A stretch of 64,000 nt of DNA from Croceivirga sp. GTDB taxonomy: Bacteria > Bacteroidota > Bacteroidia > Flavobacteriales > Flavobacteriaceae. The position numbers were made by a program, and so were the translations under genes. The notes below the pieces were generated by a model. It was not told the origin of the DNA and did not search any database. It saw only the letters and a program-made list of their open reading frames with translations. The first letter of the stretch is position 1. The number at the start of each line of letters is the position of its first letter. Below, in pieces: positions 33,966 through 43,057 of this stretch. Location: assembly GCA_028281025.1 (NCBI GenBank), contig JANQKR010000011.1, forward strand, positions 1 to 64,000. Direction: 5' to 3'.

Positions 33966-34613
33966 TTAAGCTTCCTCAATAAGTGCCCTATTTCTAGAAC
34001 GTTGAACCCAAATGATAACCCCAACAACAATTAAGGCTGCAGGAGGAATGATCATAAAACCATTGTTTTCGTAACCGATGGAATACAGCCCTGTTTTGGC
34101 TATGGGATCTCCAAGAACCGGAATTCCAAATAGGGTTCCTGAACCCAAAAGCTCTCTAAAAAAGCCTACTATTATCAGGATGACACCGTATCCAAGGGCA
34201 TTTCCTATGCCGTCCAGGAAGGACCTCCAAACGCCATTTCCCAGGGCAAAGGCCTCAAAGCGTCCCATAATAATGCAGTTGGTAATGATCAATCCCACAA
34301 AAACGGATAAAGTTTTGCTCAGGTCGTAGGCATAGGCCTTAAGCACCTGGTCAACCACGATTACCAAGGTAGCTACCACGATCAATTGTACTATGATTCG
34401 AATCTTTGAGGGAATCACGTTCCGTAACAAGGATATGACCACATTTCCAATGCCCATCACAAAAATCACGGATATCGACATCACAATTGAGGCTTTCAAT
34501 TCTGCTGTTATCGCAAGTGCGGAACAGATTCCCAAAACCTGTATGGTAATGGGATTGTTGTCCGCTAGCGGATCAAGGATAAGGTTTGCGTCTTTTTTTG
34601 AAAGTAATGCCAT
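33966..34613 (-). CDS. nqrD: Na+-NQR subunit D
   Basis: 215 residues, six TM helices. Contains QVLGICSALAIT and FVGLIITNCIIMGRFEAFA, each with the conserved Cys of the intramembrane Fe centre shared with NqrE. It is an antiporter-like half of the quinone-reducing Na+ pump. One bp separates it from nqrC. Confidence 0.96.
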   Translation of the reverse strand: MALLSKKDANLILDPLADNNPITIQVLGICSALAITAELKASIVMSISVIFVMGIGNVVISLLRNVIPSKIRIIVQLIVVATLVIVVDQVLKAYAYDLSKTLSVFVGLIITNCIIMGRFEAFALGNGVWRSFLDGIGNALGYGVILIIVGFFRELLGSGTLFGIPVLGDPIAKTGLYSIGYENNGFMIIPPAALIVVGVIIWVQRSRNRALIEEA

Positions 34614-34614
34614 T

Positions 34615-35364
34615 TTAATTCGTTCTAATATTATCCAAATATGGCCTGTAGACCTTTAACGTTTCTTTAATCATAGCGGAAACCCCATTTCCGGTTATCG
34701 TAGCTCCGGCAATTGCGTCCACTGCGTTGTCTTCTTTATCCTGGTTCAGGGGATCGTTATTTGTTTTGGATACCACTACGCCTTCGTAGCTACCTCCGTT
34801 CAATAAGGATTCCCCTTCAAAGTCATCCATAAAGAAGCGCATCTTGATATTTGCCCCAAGTCCGGCAGTTTCGGCCTTATGATCAAAATAGACCCCTTGG
34901 ATCACCATATGCTCATCTACGGCCATAAAACCCCAAATAGCGTCCCAAAGGCCTTTTCCATGCATTGGTAGGATATATGACTTTTTTCCTTCCTTTTCCC
35001 CAATAAATATGGGCAATCTAGCTTCCCCACCATCTTTGAGGTTGCTCAATTGTTTTTTCATATCCACTAGAAAAGCCTGGTCATCCGCAACCATTTCGCC
35101 ATTGACCAAAACATATTGCTCCTTGATATATTTGCCAAACTCCCCTTCCACAACGTCCGTTGGAATAAAATTCACCCCACTATCCGGTGTGTTTTCATTG
35201 ATTCCCATGGCATAAAGGATGTTCTGTTGCTTTTCGAAGCGTTCGTTCTCATCAATTCTTGGTCTTAAAGCCGAAGCCAAAAAAGCCAGTACGGAACCAA
35301 CGACCATCACCATAACAATGGAAAAAATGACGGTATACGAATTTTTCTCAGTGTTCATTGCCAT
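34615..35364 (-). CDS. nqrC: Na+-NQR subunit C
   Basis: 249 residues: one N-terminal TM helix and a periplasmic FMN-binding domain. The FMN-threonine motif reads DAIAGATITGNGV, with Ala where the consensus has Ser/Thr before Gly; the acceptor Thr is kept. FMN is attached by ApbE, encoded downstream. It carries one of the two covalent flavins of the pump. Confidence 0.96.
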   Translation of the reverse strand: MAMNTEKNSYTVIFSIVMVMVVGSVLAFLASALRPRIDENERFEKQQNILYAMGINENTPDSGVNFIPTDVVEGEFGKYIKEQYVLVNGEMVADDQAFLVDMKKQLSNLKDGGEARLPIFIGEKEGKKSYILPMHGKGLWDAIWGFMAVDEHMVIQGVYFDHKAETAGLGANIKMRFFMDDFEGESLLNGGSYEGVVVSKTNNDPLNQDKEDNAVDAIAGATITGNGVSAMIKETLKVYRPYLDNIRTN

Positions 35365-35367
35365 AAT

Positions 35368-36633
35368 TTAAACAGTTTCAGCTTTAAGTTCCGCAGCGGC
35401 ACCATCTACCGTGTCCGGTAGGATAGTAGCATTTTTAAGCCGCTTCAATCGTTTATTCACATTGCCCCTAACCACATAATGGTCTATTGTTGGGGCAAAA
35501 ACGTTCATCAACAATATTGCAAGGAAAACCCCTTCTGGATATCCTGGGTTGAACACGCGGATCATGACCGACAAAAATCCAATCAAGAATCCATATATCC
35601 ATTTTCCCTTATTGGTTTGAGAGCCTGTTACGGGATCGGTGGCCATGTAGACAATACCAAAGGCAAGTCCACCAACAATAAGGTGTTTCCAAAATTCAAA
35701 GCTCATTAGACCGTAGAATTTGCTGTATTCAGGAATCCATCCGAAGTCCACGATCAAATTGAATATCCACCCCATGGCCAATGAACCTACAACGGCACTT
35801 ACCATAATTCGCCAACTGGCGATTTTGGTAAAGATGAGGAACAGTCCCCCCAGCAAAATCAAAAAGGCCGAAGTCTCCCCAACAGAGCCTGGTATAAACC
35901 CAAAAAACATTTCGGACAAATCATATTTGGCATACATCTCTTGCGTATTGCCCTGGGCTAAATATCCCAAAATGGTTTCCCCGGAAATGGCATCGGCCGT
36001 ACCTGCCCTTTCTACCGCACCATGTACCCAGACCTTATCGCCACTCATCCAGGTTGGATAGGCAAAAAACAAAAAAGCCCTAATGGTGAGTGCTGGATTC
36101 AAAATGTTCATCCCGGTACCACCAAAAACTTCCTTTCCTATCACCACGCCAAATGCTACGGCTACTGCCAACATCCAAAGTGGGGTATCCACCGGAACAA
36201 TCAATGGAACCAACATTCCGGTAACCAAATAGCCTTCCTCTACCTCATGGCCTTTAATAACGGCAAAAATAAATTCGATCAACAAACCGACGCCATAGGA
36301 AACGATGACCAAAGGCAATACCGTTATTGCCCCTAAGACGAAGTTATCCCAAGTAATAAAATGTTCCCATATGGAAAAGCTTTCCGGGAAGCCATTGATG
36401 GCCGAATAATGTTGATACCCTGTGTTAAAAATCCCAAATAACAAACAAGGGACCAAAGCCAAAATAACGGTGTTCATGGTCCGTTTCAAGTCATCTACAG
36501 CCCTAACATGACCACCGGAATGGGTAGTTTCGTTTGGGGTGTACAAAAACGTATGAATGGCATTGAAGGCCGGAGCCATTTTCTTGCCTTGATACTTCAG
36601 CTTTATTTCATGCATTTTTTCTTTCAATCCCAT
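35368..36633 (-). CDS. nqrB: Na+-NQR subunit B
   Basis: 421 residues with about ten TM helices. It carries a covalent FMN and a riboflavin and takes part in Na+ translocation. The predicted FMN attachment region reads DAISGETILGYLAQG: the D and Ser-Gly and the Thr fit the ApbE target, but Glu stands where Ala is usual. NqrB signature segments such as GNVNKR near the C terminus and GGTGMNILNPALTIRAF are present. Three bp to nqrC. Confidence 0.96.
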   Translation of the reverse strand: MGLKEKMHEIKLKYQGKKMAPAFNAIHTFLYTPNETTHSGGHVRAVDDLKRTMNTVILALVPCLLFGIFNTGYQHYSAINGFPESFSIWEHFITWDNFVLGAITVLPLVIVSYGVGLLIEFIFAVIKGHEVEEGYLVTGMLVPLIVPVDTPLWMLAVAVAFGVVIGKEVFGGTGMNILNPALTIRAFLFFAYPTWMSGDKVWVHGAVERAGTADAISGETILGYLAQGNTQEMYAKYDLSEMFFGFIPGSVGETSAFLILLGGLFLIFTKIASWRIMVSAVVGSLAMGWIFNLIVDFGWIPEYSKFYGLMSFEFWKHLIVGGLAFGIVYMATDPVTGSQTNKGKWIYGFLIGFLSVMIRVFNPGYPEGVFLAILLMNVFAPTIDHYVVRGNVNKRLKRLKNATILPDTVDGAAAELKAETV

Positions 36634-36636
36634 AGC

Positions 36637-37989
36637 TTATCCTATTTCTTGATACAATAAATCCAAACCATCCCGTATAATCTGCTGGTGTGGTTGTTTT
36701 GAAACACAAATGAATTCGGTTAACGAGAAGTCCTCGGGAGCAACTTCATAAAGCCCCAATTGCTCCATCTCATCCAAGTCTTTGACCATGCAGGCCTTAA
36801 GCAACTGCAGTGGGTAAATGTCCAATGGAAAAACCTCTTCATAGCCTCCGGTAACCACAAATGCACGGTGCTCACCATTGGTATTGGTATCCAAATCGTA
36901 TTTTTTCTTAGGGTTCAACCATGAGAAAGTCAATGCCCTGCTTGATGATATTTTGTTGAATACGGGCTTGGTCCAGCCAAAAAGCTCATAGTCATCCCCT
37001 TCTGGAATAGCGGTTACCGTATTATTGTAAAACCCTAGGTGACCATCCGGTTTAGTTTTGTAACCTGTAAGTACATCTCCATTGATCAGCCGGAATTTTT
37101 CTTCGTTTACACCGCTCGCATAAAGAAATGTGGAGACTTCCGCTCCTATTTTAGTAGTGTAGTATTTGGGCGACTTAACGGAGGAACCGGCCAACGCCAC
37201 CGTTCTTTCCGCATTAAACCTTCCCGTCAATAAATACTCGCCGATGATTACCAAATCCTGTGGGGAGACCGTCCAAACAATTTCCCCTTTATTGATTGGG
37301 TCTATCTTATTGATCTGGGTTCCTACCAATCCTGCGGGATGGGGTCCGGAAACCTTGTGCAAGGTAATTCCGTTGATTTGGCCAAAAGGTGATGTAGTCG
37401 TATCCGCCACACTCACATGGACCTTACCCGGGGTGAGTTTACCCAGCCCCGTTATTGCTGCCTGTATTTCCTTTTCCTTTCCTTTGATCACATAATCCAC
37501 ATCTGCAGCCAGTGGTGCCGTGTTATGGCCGGAAATAAAGATGGCCTTAGGGGTTTTGACGGGATTTGCGATAATGTCGTATGGGCGTTGTTTAATAAAT
37601 GCCCAACAGCCGGACATCAAAAGGGTCTCCCTAAGTTCGGCCGCATCTACTTTATCCAGGTCCACAGGTTTGGATTCGTGATAGACTTGTTCTTTATCTG
37701 CCAGGATTTTCAGGCTAAGGATTCTTCTTCGAGCCCCTCTGACAATCTCAACAAGTTCCCCACTTACTGGAGAAACAAAGCGCATGGACTCTTCGTTCTT
37801 GTTATGGAATATGGGTTCGCCAGCTTTTAGCTCTGCGCCTTCCTTGAGCAACATTTTTGGTGTTACTCCGTGAAAATCATCCAGGTTGAGTGCATAAACA
37901 TTACTGGAAACGGCTTGTATGGTGGTTTGTTCTGCTGCCCCGACAAGGTTAATATTTAAACCTTTTTTTATTCTAATGTCTTTGGACAT
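36637..37989 (-). CDS. nqrA: Na+-NQR subunit A
   Basis: Start set at ATG 37989 (MSKDIRIKKGLNINLVG), where NqrA proteins begin; the 33-residue upstream extension crosses the promoter. 450 residues. Soluble cytoplasmic subunit implicated in quinone interaction, with family motifs HNTAPLAADVDYV, GPHPAGLVGTQI and the C-terminal CVSKQPHQQIIRDGLD. First gene of the tightly packed operon nqrABCDEF (gaps of 1-11 bp). Confidence 0.95.
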   Translation of the reverse strand: MSKDIRIKKGLNINLVGAAEQTTIQAVSSNVYALNLDDFHGVTPKMLLKEGAELKAGEPIFHNKNEESMRFVSPVSGELVEIVRGARRRILSLKILADKEQVYHESKPVDLDKVDAAELRETLLMSGCWAFIKQRPYDIIANPVKTPKAIFISGHNTAPLAADVDYVIKGKEKEIQAAITGLGKLTPGKVHVSVADTTTSPFGQINGITLHKVSGPHPAGLVGTQINKIDPINKGEIVWTVSPQDLVIIGEYLLTGRFNAERTVALAGSSVKSPKYYTTKIGAEVSTFLYASGVNEEKFRLINGDVLTGYKTKPDGHLGFYNNTVTAIPEGDDYELFGWTKPVFNKISSSRALTFSWLNPKKKYDLDTNTNGEHRAFVVTGGYEEVFPLDIYPLQLLKACMVKDLDEMEQLGLYEVAPEDFSLTEFICVSKQPHQQIIRDGLDLLYQEIG

Positions 37990-38018
37990 ATATTTGAGAG
38001 CTTTAGTTAAAATCGCTG

Positions 38019-38026
38019 CAAATTTA
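38019..38026 (-). promoter_or_regulatory. Candidate -7 promoter element of the nqr operon (TAAATTTG)
   Basis: On the minus strand TAAATTTG ends 29 bp before the nqrA ATG, in the divergent gap with the T9SS plug gene. No clear -33 TTG. Confidence 0.45.
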
Positions 38027-38109
38027 CTATTTAAGGAAGAATATTTGTAATTATTAACTAGAATTTTGGGATTACAACGGGCCTTCAATTCGACGGTATG
38101 CTTTTTGTT

Positions 38110-38117
38110 TACCTTTG
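38110..38117 (+). promoter_or_regulatory. Candidate -7 promoter element (TACCTTTG)
   Basis: TACCTTTG ends 19 bp before the ATG at 38137 and lies inside the longer frame that begins at 38098, arguing for the downstream start. Confidence 0.55.
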
Positions 38118-38136
38118 CCCGAAAAAATTGCCCAAA

Positions 38137-39381
38137 ATGCGCTCAATCCTTAAACATATTTCTTTCCTATTGTTTCCAGGTCTAATCCTATCGCAGGTCA
38201 TGGAAGAAATAAATCCCCCTCCCCAAATCAAGACCATAATCTTTAAAGGTCCAACGGAGGATCAGTTTCCGATAATAACATTGGGGGAGGAAATCTTTTT
38301 GACCTTTGACGACCTTAGCGCCAACGAACAGGATTATTATTACAAAATTGTGCACTGTGATTATGACTGGACCCCATCCCAACTTTTAAAGTCCCAATAT
38401 TTAGAAGGAGTGGACAACCAACGCATTATAGATTACGGGAACAGCTTAACGACGTTACAGCCCTACTCCAACTATAGGTTGACCATTCCCAATAACGAAG
38501 TTTCCTTAAAAGTAACCGGGAATTATGTGTTGGAAATTTACAATATGAACAACGAGCTTCAATTTTCCAGACGTTTTGTGGTCTATAAAAATCTAATCAG
38601 CGTTGGAGGGTATGTTAGGCGGTCCAGGGATTTTGAGTTTTTGAACGAAAAACAGAGTGTGCAATTCACCATCAATACCGCCGGTTTCCCTGTGGTCAAT
38701 CCAAAACAGGAAATCAAGGTGGCCATTGTACAGAACTATTTCTGGCCAACTGCGATTTACAACATTAAACCTCAATTTACCATAGGCAACGAACTGATCT
38801 ACAAATATGATCAGGAAACCAGTTTTTATGGGGGAAATGAATTCTTGAACTTTGATACCAAAGACCTCAGATCTCCCACATTTGCCATTTCAAGAATTGA
38901 ATTCAAGGAATTGTACCATCACTACCTCTTTACAAATGACTATAGGAAAGACCAAAAATACACCTACTTCCCGGACGTTAATGGGGATTTTGTGGTCAGG
39001 ACCTTGCAGGGGACGGACGTGGCCAGGGAGGCAGAATACACCAAAGTTCATTTTAGTTTGCCCTATGACCCCATTTTAGGTTTGGACAATGTTTATGTCT
39101 TTGGAAAATATAACAACTACGACCTTTCCGATGAAAACCGAATGACGTACAATGAAGAAACCGGCAACCTGGAATTGGAACATTTCTTCAAGCAAGGCTT
39201 TTACAATTACAAGTATGTGGTGGAAAGCGCGGATGGAACGGTAGATTTAAACACGGTCTGCGGAAATTTTCACTTTACGGAAAACAATTACCTTATTTTG
39301 GTGTATTATCGGGATTTTGGCGAAATGCACGATGACATTATTGGCATTGGAACGGCCAATTCCCGAAATATCAGCAATTAA
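38137..39381 (+). CDS. Type IX secretion system plug protein (DUF5103)
   Basis: Start at ATG 38137 (MRSILKHISFLLFPGLILSQ), a proper signal peptide. 414 residues, beta-rich: N-terminal domain with HCDYDWTPSQLLKSQYLEG, the core YGNSLTTLQPYSNYRL and FVVYKNLISVGGYVRRS, and C-terminal CBM-like sheet (VYVFGKYNNYDLSDENRM). This is the DUF5103 family, identified as the Plug that closes the periplasmic side of the SprA outer-membrane translocon in Flavobacterium johnsoniae. So the T9SS core is at least partly encoded here. Confidence 0.9.
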   Translation: MRSILKHISFLLFPGLILSQVMEEINPPPQIKTIIFKGPTEDQFPIITLGEEIFLTFDDLSANEQDYYYKIVHCDYDWTPSQLLKSQYLEGVDNQRIIDYGNSLTTLQPYSNYRLTIPNNEVSLKVTGNYVLEIYNMNNELQFSRRFVVYKNLISVGGYVRRSRDFEFLNEKQSVQFTINTAGFPVVNPKQEIKVAIVQNYFWPTAIYNIKPQFTIGNELIYKYDQETSFYGGNEFLNFDTKDLRSPTFAISRIEFKELYHHYLFTNDYRKDQKYTYFPDVNGDFVVRTLQGTDVAREAEYTKVHFSLPYDPILGLDNVYVFGKYNNYDLSDENRMTYNEETGNLELEHFFKQGFYNYKYVVESADGTVDLNTVCGNFHFTENNYLILVYYRDFGEMHDDIIGIGTANSRNISN

Positions 39382-39411
39382 TCTATCTTTAATCCCAAAC
39401 CAACCGCGGAA

Positions 39412-40605
39412 ATGGGAAAAGGAAAGGGACTGATCACCAAAGGTCGTTACGAACTTAAGTTTAGGGGTACGGAATGTCGAAATTGTGGTCATATCCTGGA
39501 TATCAGTGATAGGTATTGCCCAAATTGTTCGCAGGCCAATAGCACCAAAAAGTTGATCCTTAAAGACTTTGTGGACGAGTTCCTTTCCAGTGTCATCAAC
39601 TACGATTCCAAACTTCTCCAAACATTATACACCATGTTGGTAAAGCCAGGAACCATTACCAAGGATTACATAAGGGGGAAACGGGTCTCCTATACCAATC
39701 CTTTTCGGTTTCTGCTAAGCCTGGCCTTCCTCTATTTATTAATGGTAAGCTACGACAGCAACTTTTCTTCGTTGGATGATTTGGGCCTGGAAGAAAGATT
39801 TCAAAGAACGGGACCAATGTCCTTTAGTTTTAATAATGGGGAGAACAATACGGATAGTACCGAAGTTGCCAGACAAACCAGGGAAGCACTTCAGCAACTT
39901 GATTCCCTGGAAAATCTAAAGGCAGTTCCCATCCCAGGAATCGAAAGCTTGGATACGCTAAAGACCATTATAAACGAGGGGATTGCAAATGAAGTCAGAA
40001 AGGACTCCTTTATGCGGGCCAACCCCAGAGGGTACTTTCAAGAGCTTCAAAACAGAGATTCGGGTAGTCTGACGAAAAGAATGGAGTTTTTCTTTACGTT
40101 CCTGCAAAAGGATTCCATAAAAACATTTGAGGATGCCAAAGAAAAATATGGGGCGAACGATACATGGAAAAACAAAATGGCCTTTAATGGCTCCAAAAGT
40201 TCCCTAAAGGCAATCGCCCGACCAGGAACCTATTTGAACAACACCATGGCCAAATTGCCCTTGGTCGTTTTCTTCTTTCTTCCCTTTTTCACCATTTTTA
40301 TTTTGTTGGCCTACATCCGAAAAAAATATACCTATACCGATCATTTAATCTTCAGTTTCCACAACCAATCTTTATTATTTATATTGCTCATCCTTAGCTG
40401 GATAATAGATAGTATTTTTAACACGGCAACGGCATGGATAGCATTTACGGCTTTTTCGATATATCTGTTCCAAGCCATGAGAAAATTTTACGGCCAGGGT
40501 ATATTTAAAACAATAATTAAATATTTGTTCCTGAACTCAGTGTTCCTCTTTTTAGCCCTAATCTGTGTGGTTCTACTGTTTACGGGAAGTATTTTTACCT
40601 ACTGA
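39412..40605 (+). CDS. DUF3667 membrane protein with zinc ribbon
   Basis: 397 residues. N-terminal zinc ribbon CRNCGHILDISDRYCPNC (four Cys), then a cytoplasmic linker, a first TM segment near FRFLLSLAFLYLLMVSY, a long polar loop and four C-terminal TM helices (LVVFFFLPFFTIFILLAY and others). Family DUF3667, common in Bacteroidota; function unknown. It lies 3 bp before apaG, so the two are co-transcribed. Confidence 0.88.
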   Translation: MGKGKGLITKGRYELKFRGTECRNCGHILDISDRYCPNCSQANSTKKLILKDFVDEFLSSVINYDSKLLQTLYTMLVKPGTITKDYIRGKRVSYTNPFRFLLSLAFLYLLMVSYDSNFSSLDDLGLEERFQRTGPMSFSFNNGENNTDSTEVARQTREALQQLDSLENLKAVPIPGIESLDTLKTIINEGIANEVRKDSFMRANPRGYFQELQNRDSGSLTKRMEFFFTFLQKDSIKTFEDAKEKYGANDTWKNKMAFNGSKSSLKAIARPGTYLNNTMAKLPLVVFFFLPFFTIFILLAYIRKKYTYTDHLIFSFHNQSLLFILLILSWIIDSIFNTATAWIAFTAFSIYLFQAMRKFYGQGIFKTIIKYLFLNSVFLFLALICVVLLFTGSIFTY

Positions 40606-40608
40606 ATT

Positions 40609-40995
40609 ATGATTACACAGGTTACCAAAGGAATCAAAGTTTCCATCCGAACAACGTTTGAAGGTACTTTCTTCAAAAACTACAAAATGCACTATGCCTT
40701 TGGTTACACCATTACCATTGAGAACCAAGGTAAGGAAACCGTACAACTGGTCTCCAGGCATTGGGATGTGCTGGATTCCTTAAAAGAAATTGAAACTATT
40801 GATGGCGAAGGGGTTATTGGCAAGAAGCCGGTTATTAAGCCGGGCAAATCCCATACCTATAGTTCCGGTTGTCTTCTAACGTCTCCCGTTGGCGCCATGA
40901 AAGGTTACTACATTATGGTCAATCTTTCATCTTCGGAAAGTATTGAAGTGGAGGTACCCACTTTTAAATTGGCCGCTCCATTTGCGTTGAACTAA
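40609..40995 (+). CDS. apaG: ApaG-family protein
   Basis: 128 residues, the full length of this immunoglobulin-like fold family. Motifs: YAFGYTITIENQGKETVQL, SRHWDVLD, GEGVIGKKPVIKPGKSHTY and SPVGAMKGYYIMV. In enterobacteria apaG sits with apaH and is linked to Co2+/Mg2+ resistance; its molecular function is unsettled. Here it follows the DUF3667 gene by 3 bp. Confidence 0.93.
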   Translation: MITQVTKGIKVSIRTTFEGTFFKNYKMHYAFGYTITIENQGKETVQLVSRHWDVLDSLKEIETIDGEGVIGKKPVIKPGKSHTYSSGCLLTSPVGAMKGYYIMVNLSSSESIEVEVPTFKLAAPFALN

Positions 40996-41030
40996 ACCCC
41001 ATTTCCTTTTTCTTTCGAAATGGCTTTCGC

Positions 41031-41038
41031 TACCTTTG
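41031..41038 (+). promoter_or_regulatory. Candidate -7 promoter element for pruA (TACCTTTG)
   Basis: TACCTTTG ends 31 bp before the pruA ATG at 41070. Confidence 0.5.
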
Positions 41039-41069
41039 TCGGCATTAACAACAATTAAATTTTTCCGAT

Positions 41070-42698
41070 ATGGGTAAAGGTTTTTTTCAAGTGCCAACGG
41101 CAATCAACGAGCCTGTTAAAGGTTACGCTCCCGGCTCTCCTGAACGAGAGACGGTCCTCAAGCAGTACAAGGCCTATTATGAAGGTCAGGTAGAAGTACC
41201 GCTCTACATTGGCCCTGAAGAAATAAAGACTGGAACCACCAAGCCAATGTCTCCCCCACACGATCACAAACATGTGGTTGGCCATTATTGTACGGCAGAA
41301 AAAAGCCATGTTGAAAAAGCCATCGCCAATTGCCTGGAATCACGCAATGCATGGGCAAATCTTACTTGGGAACAACGAGCTGCAATTTTTTTAAAGGCCG
41401 CAGAATTGATTGCAGGACCCTACAGGGCCAAAATCAATGCGGCTACCATGATCGGTCAATCCAAGACCATTCACCAAGCGGAAATCGATTCGGCCTGTGA
41501 ATTGATTGATTTTCTCCGATTCAATGTGGAGTTTATGAGTCAAATCTATGAGGAACAACCCGATTCTGCGGAAGGCATTTGGAACCGTGTGGAATACCGT
41601 CCACTGGAAGGTTTCGTTTACGCCATTACCCCATTCAATTTTACGGCAATCGCAGGCAATTTACCGGCAAGTGCTGCGATGATGGGAAATGTGGTCATCT
41701 GGAAACCCAGTGATAGCCAGGTCTATTCCGCCAAGGTCATTATGGACATATTCAAGGAAGCAGGATTACCGGATGGCGTGATCAATATGGTTATGGGAGA
41801 CCCCGTTATGATTACCGAAACCGTTTTGGCAAGCCCGGAATTTTCAGGAATCCATTTTACAGGTTCAACCCATGTTTTCAAAGCGTTATGGAAACAAATT
41901 GGCAATAACATCCACATCTACAAAACCTATCCCAGAATTGTTGGGGAAACCGGCGGTAAGGATTTTATCGTTGCACACCCAAGTGCCGAGCCACAACAAG
42001 TGGCCACATCCATAACCAGGGGAGCATTTGAATTTCAAGGGCAAAAATGTAGCGCTGCCTCACGGGTGTATTTACCAAAATCCACAGCTACGGAAATCTT
42101 GGATTTGGTCAAGAAAGATGTGGAAAGCTTCAATAAACCGGGTTCCCCGGAAGATATGGGCAACTTCATCACCGCTGTGATCCATGAGGGCTCTTTTGAC
42201 AAATTGGCCAAGTACATAGACCAGGCAAAAGCAGATTCCGATGCTGAAATCGTTGTTGGTGGCGGATATGATAAATCCGTTGGGTACTTTATTGAACCAA
42301 CGGTCATCGTGACCACCGATCCGCACTACACCACTATGGAAACGGAATTGTTCGGTCCAGTGGTTACCGTGTTTGTTTATGAGGACAAGGATTGGTCCAA
42401 AACTTTGGAATTGGTGGACGGTACTTCTGAATATGCCCTCACCGGGGCGGTACTTTCAAAGGATAGGTATGCCATTGACGAGGCGACAAGGGCATTGCAA
42501 AACTGCGCAGGTAACTTTTACATCAATGACAAACCAACAGGTGCCGTAGTTGGACAACAACCTTTTGGTGGTGCCAGGGCATCGGGAACCAATGACAAAG
42601 CAGGCTCGGCCCAAAATTTATTGCGTTGGGTATCCCCGCGATTGATCAAAGAAACCTTTGTCACCCCAGAAGACTACAGATATCCATTTTTAGGATAG
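41070..42698 (+). CDS. pruA: L-glutamate gamma-semialdehyde (P5C) dehydrogenase
   Basis: 542 residues, typical of the monofunctional P5CDH/ALDH4 group. It oxidises glutamate semialdehyde (from proline) to glutamate with NAD+. Catalytic Glu in VGETGGKDF, nucleophile Cys in GQKCSAASRVYLP, Asn in YAITPFNFTAIAGN, and the C-terminal PFGGARASGTNDKAGS. No proline dehydrogenase gene is adjacent. A strong terminator follows. Confidence 0.96.
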   Translation: MGKGFFQVPTAINEPVKGYAPGSPERETVLKQYKAYYEGQVEVPLYIGPEEIKTGTTKPMSPPHDHKHVVGHYCTAEKSHVEKAIANCLESRNAWANLTWEQRAAIFLKAAELIAGPYRAKINAATMIGQSKTIHQAEIDSACELIDFLRFNVEFMSQIYEEQPDSAEGIWNRVEYRPLEGFVYAITPFNFTAIAGNLPASAAMMGNVVIWKPSDSQVYSAKVIMDIFKEAGLPDGVINMVMGDPVMITETVLASPEFSGIHFTGSTHVFKALWKQIGNNIHIYKTYPRIVGETGGKDFIVAHPSAEPQQVATSITRGAFEFQGQKCSAASRVYLPKSTATEILDLVKKDVESFNKPGSPEDMGNFITAVIHEGSFDKLAKYIDQAKADSDAEIVVGGGYDKSVGYFIEPTVIVTTDPHYTTMETELFGPVVTVFVYEDKDWSKTLELVDGTSEYALTGAVLSKDRYAIDEATRALQNCAGNFYINDKPTGAVVGQQPFGGARASGTNDKAGSAQNLLRWVSPRLIKETFVTPEDYRYPFLG

Positions 42699-42722
42699 GT
42701 ATTCTTTTCTAAAATAAATAAT

Positions 42723-42756
42723 AAAAGCCCATGCATTACTGTATGGGCTTTTTTTA
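42723..42756 (+). terminator. Intrinsic terminator of pruA
   Basis: Stem of 11 pairs (one G-T) at 42725-42735 with 42740-42750, loop ttac, then a run of T. Confidence 0.9.
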
Positions 42757-42997
42757 CGCAACCAATGATGTCCTCAACGTTTGTTGATGGAGCTGCTCAA
42801 GCAAAACAAAACGATCTACTATAAAAAAGGGATATTTAGGGGATGGTACAGTGGATTTTGATGACATCCAAAATCAACAAATTATCTGTTTGCCCCAGGA
42901 AGTTGTTTGCCAGCCCAACTTTTTCGCTTCCATTCAACACCATTATTAGGAAATATAGCACTGCCCAAAAATTTGCTTCCCCAACTATCAAAATCCA
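42757..42997. other. Non-coding gap before the DinB-like gene
   Basis: About 240 bp between the pruA terminator and the next promoter. The 72-residue frame at 42843-43061 has no signal or recognisable domain and overlaps the promoter and start of the DinB-like gene, so I do not call it. I see no RNA gene or repeat here. Confidence 0.5.
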
Positions 42998-43005
42998 TAT
43001 CTTTG
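42998..43005 (+). promoter_or_regulatory. Candidate -7 promoter element (TATCTTTG)
   Basis: TATCTTTG lies 52 bp before the ATG of the DinB-like gene. The 5' leader contains a small hairpin (ccctga aaa tcaggg, about 43013-43027) and a triple cactat repeat just before the start. Confidence 0.55.
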
Positions 43006-43057
43006 GAGATATCCCTGAAAATCAGGGGTTTTCAACCCTAACACTATCACTATCACT

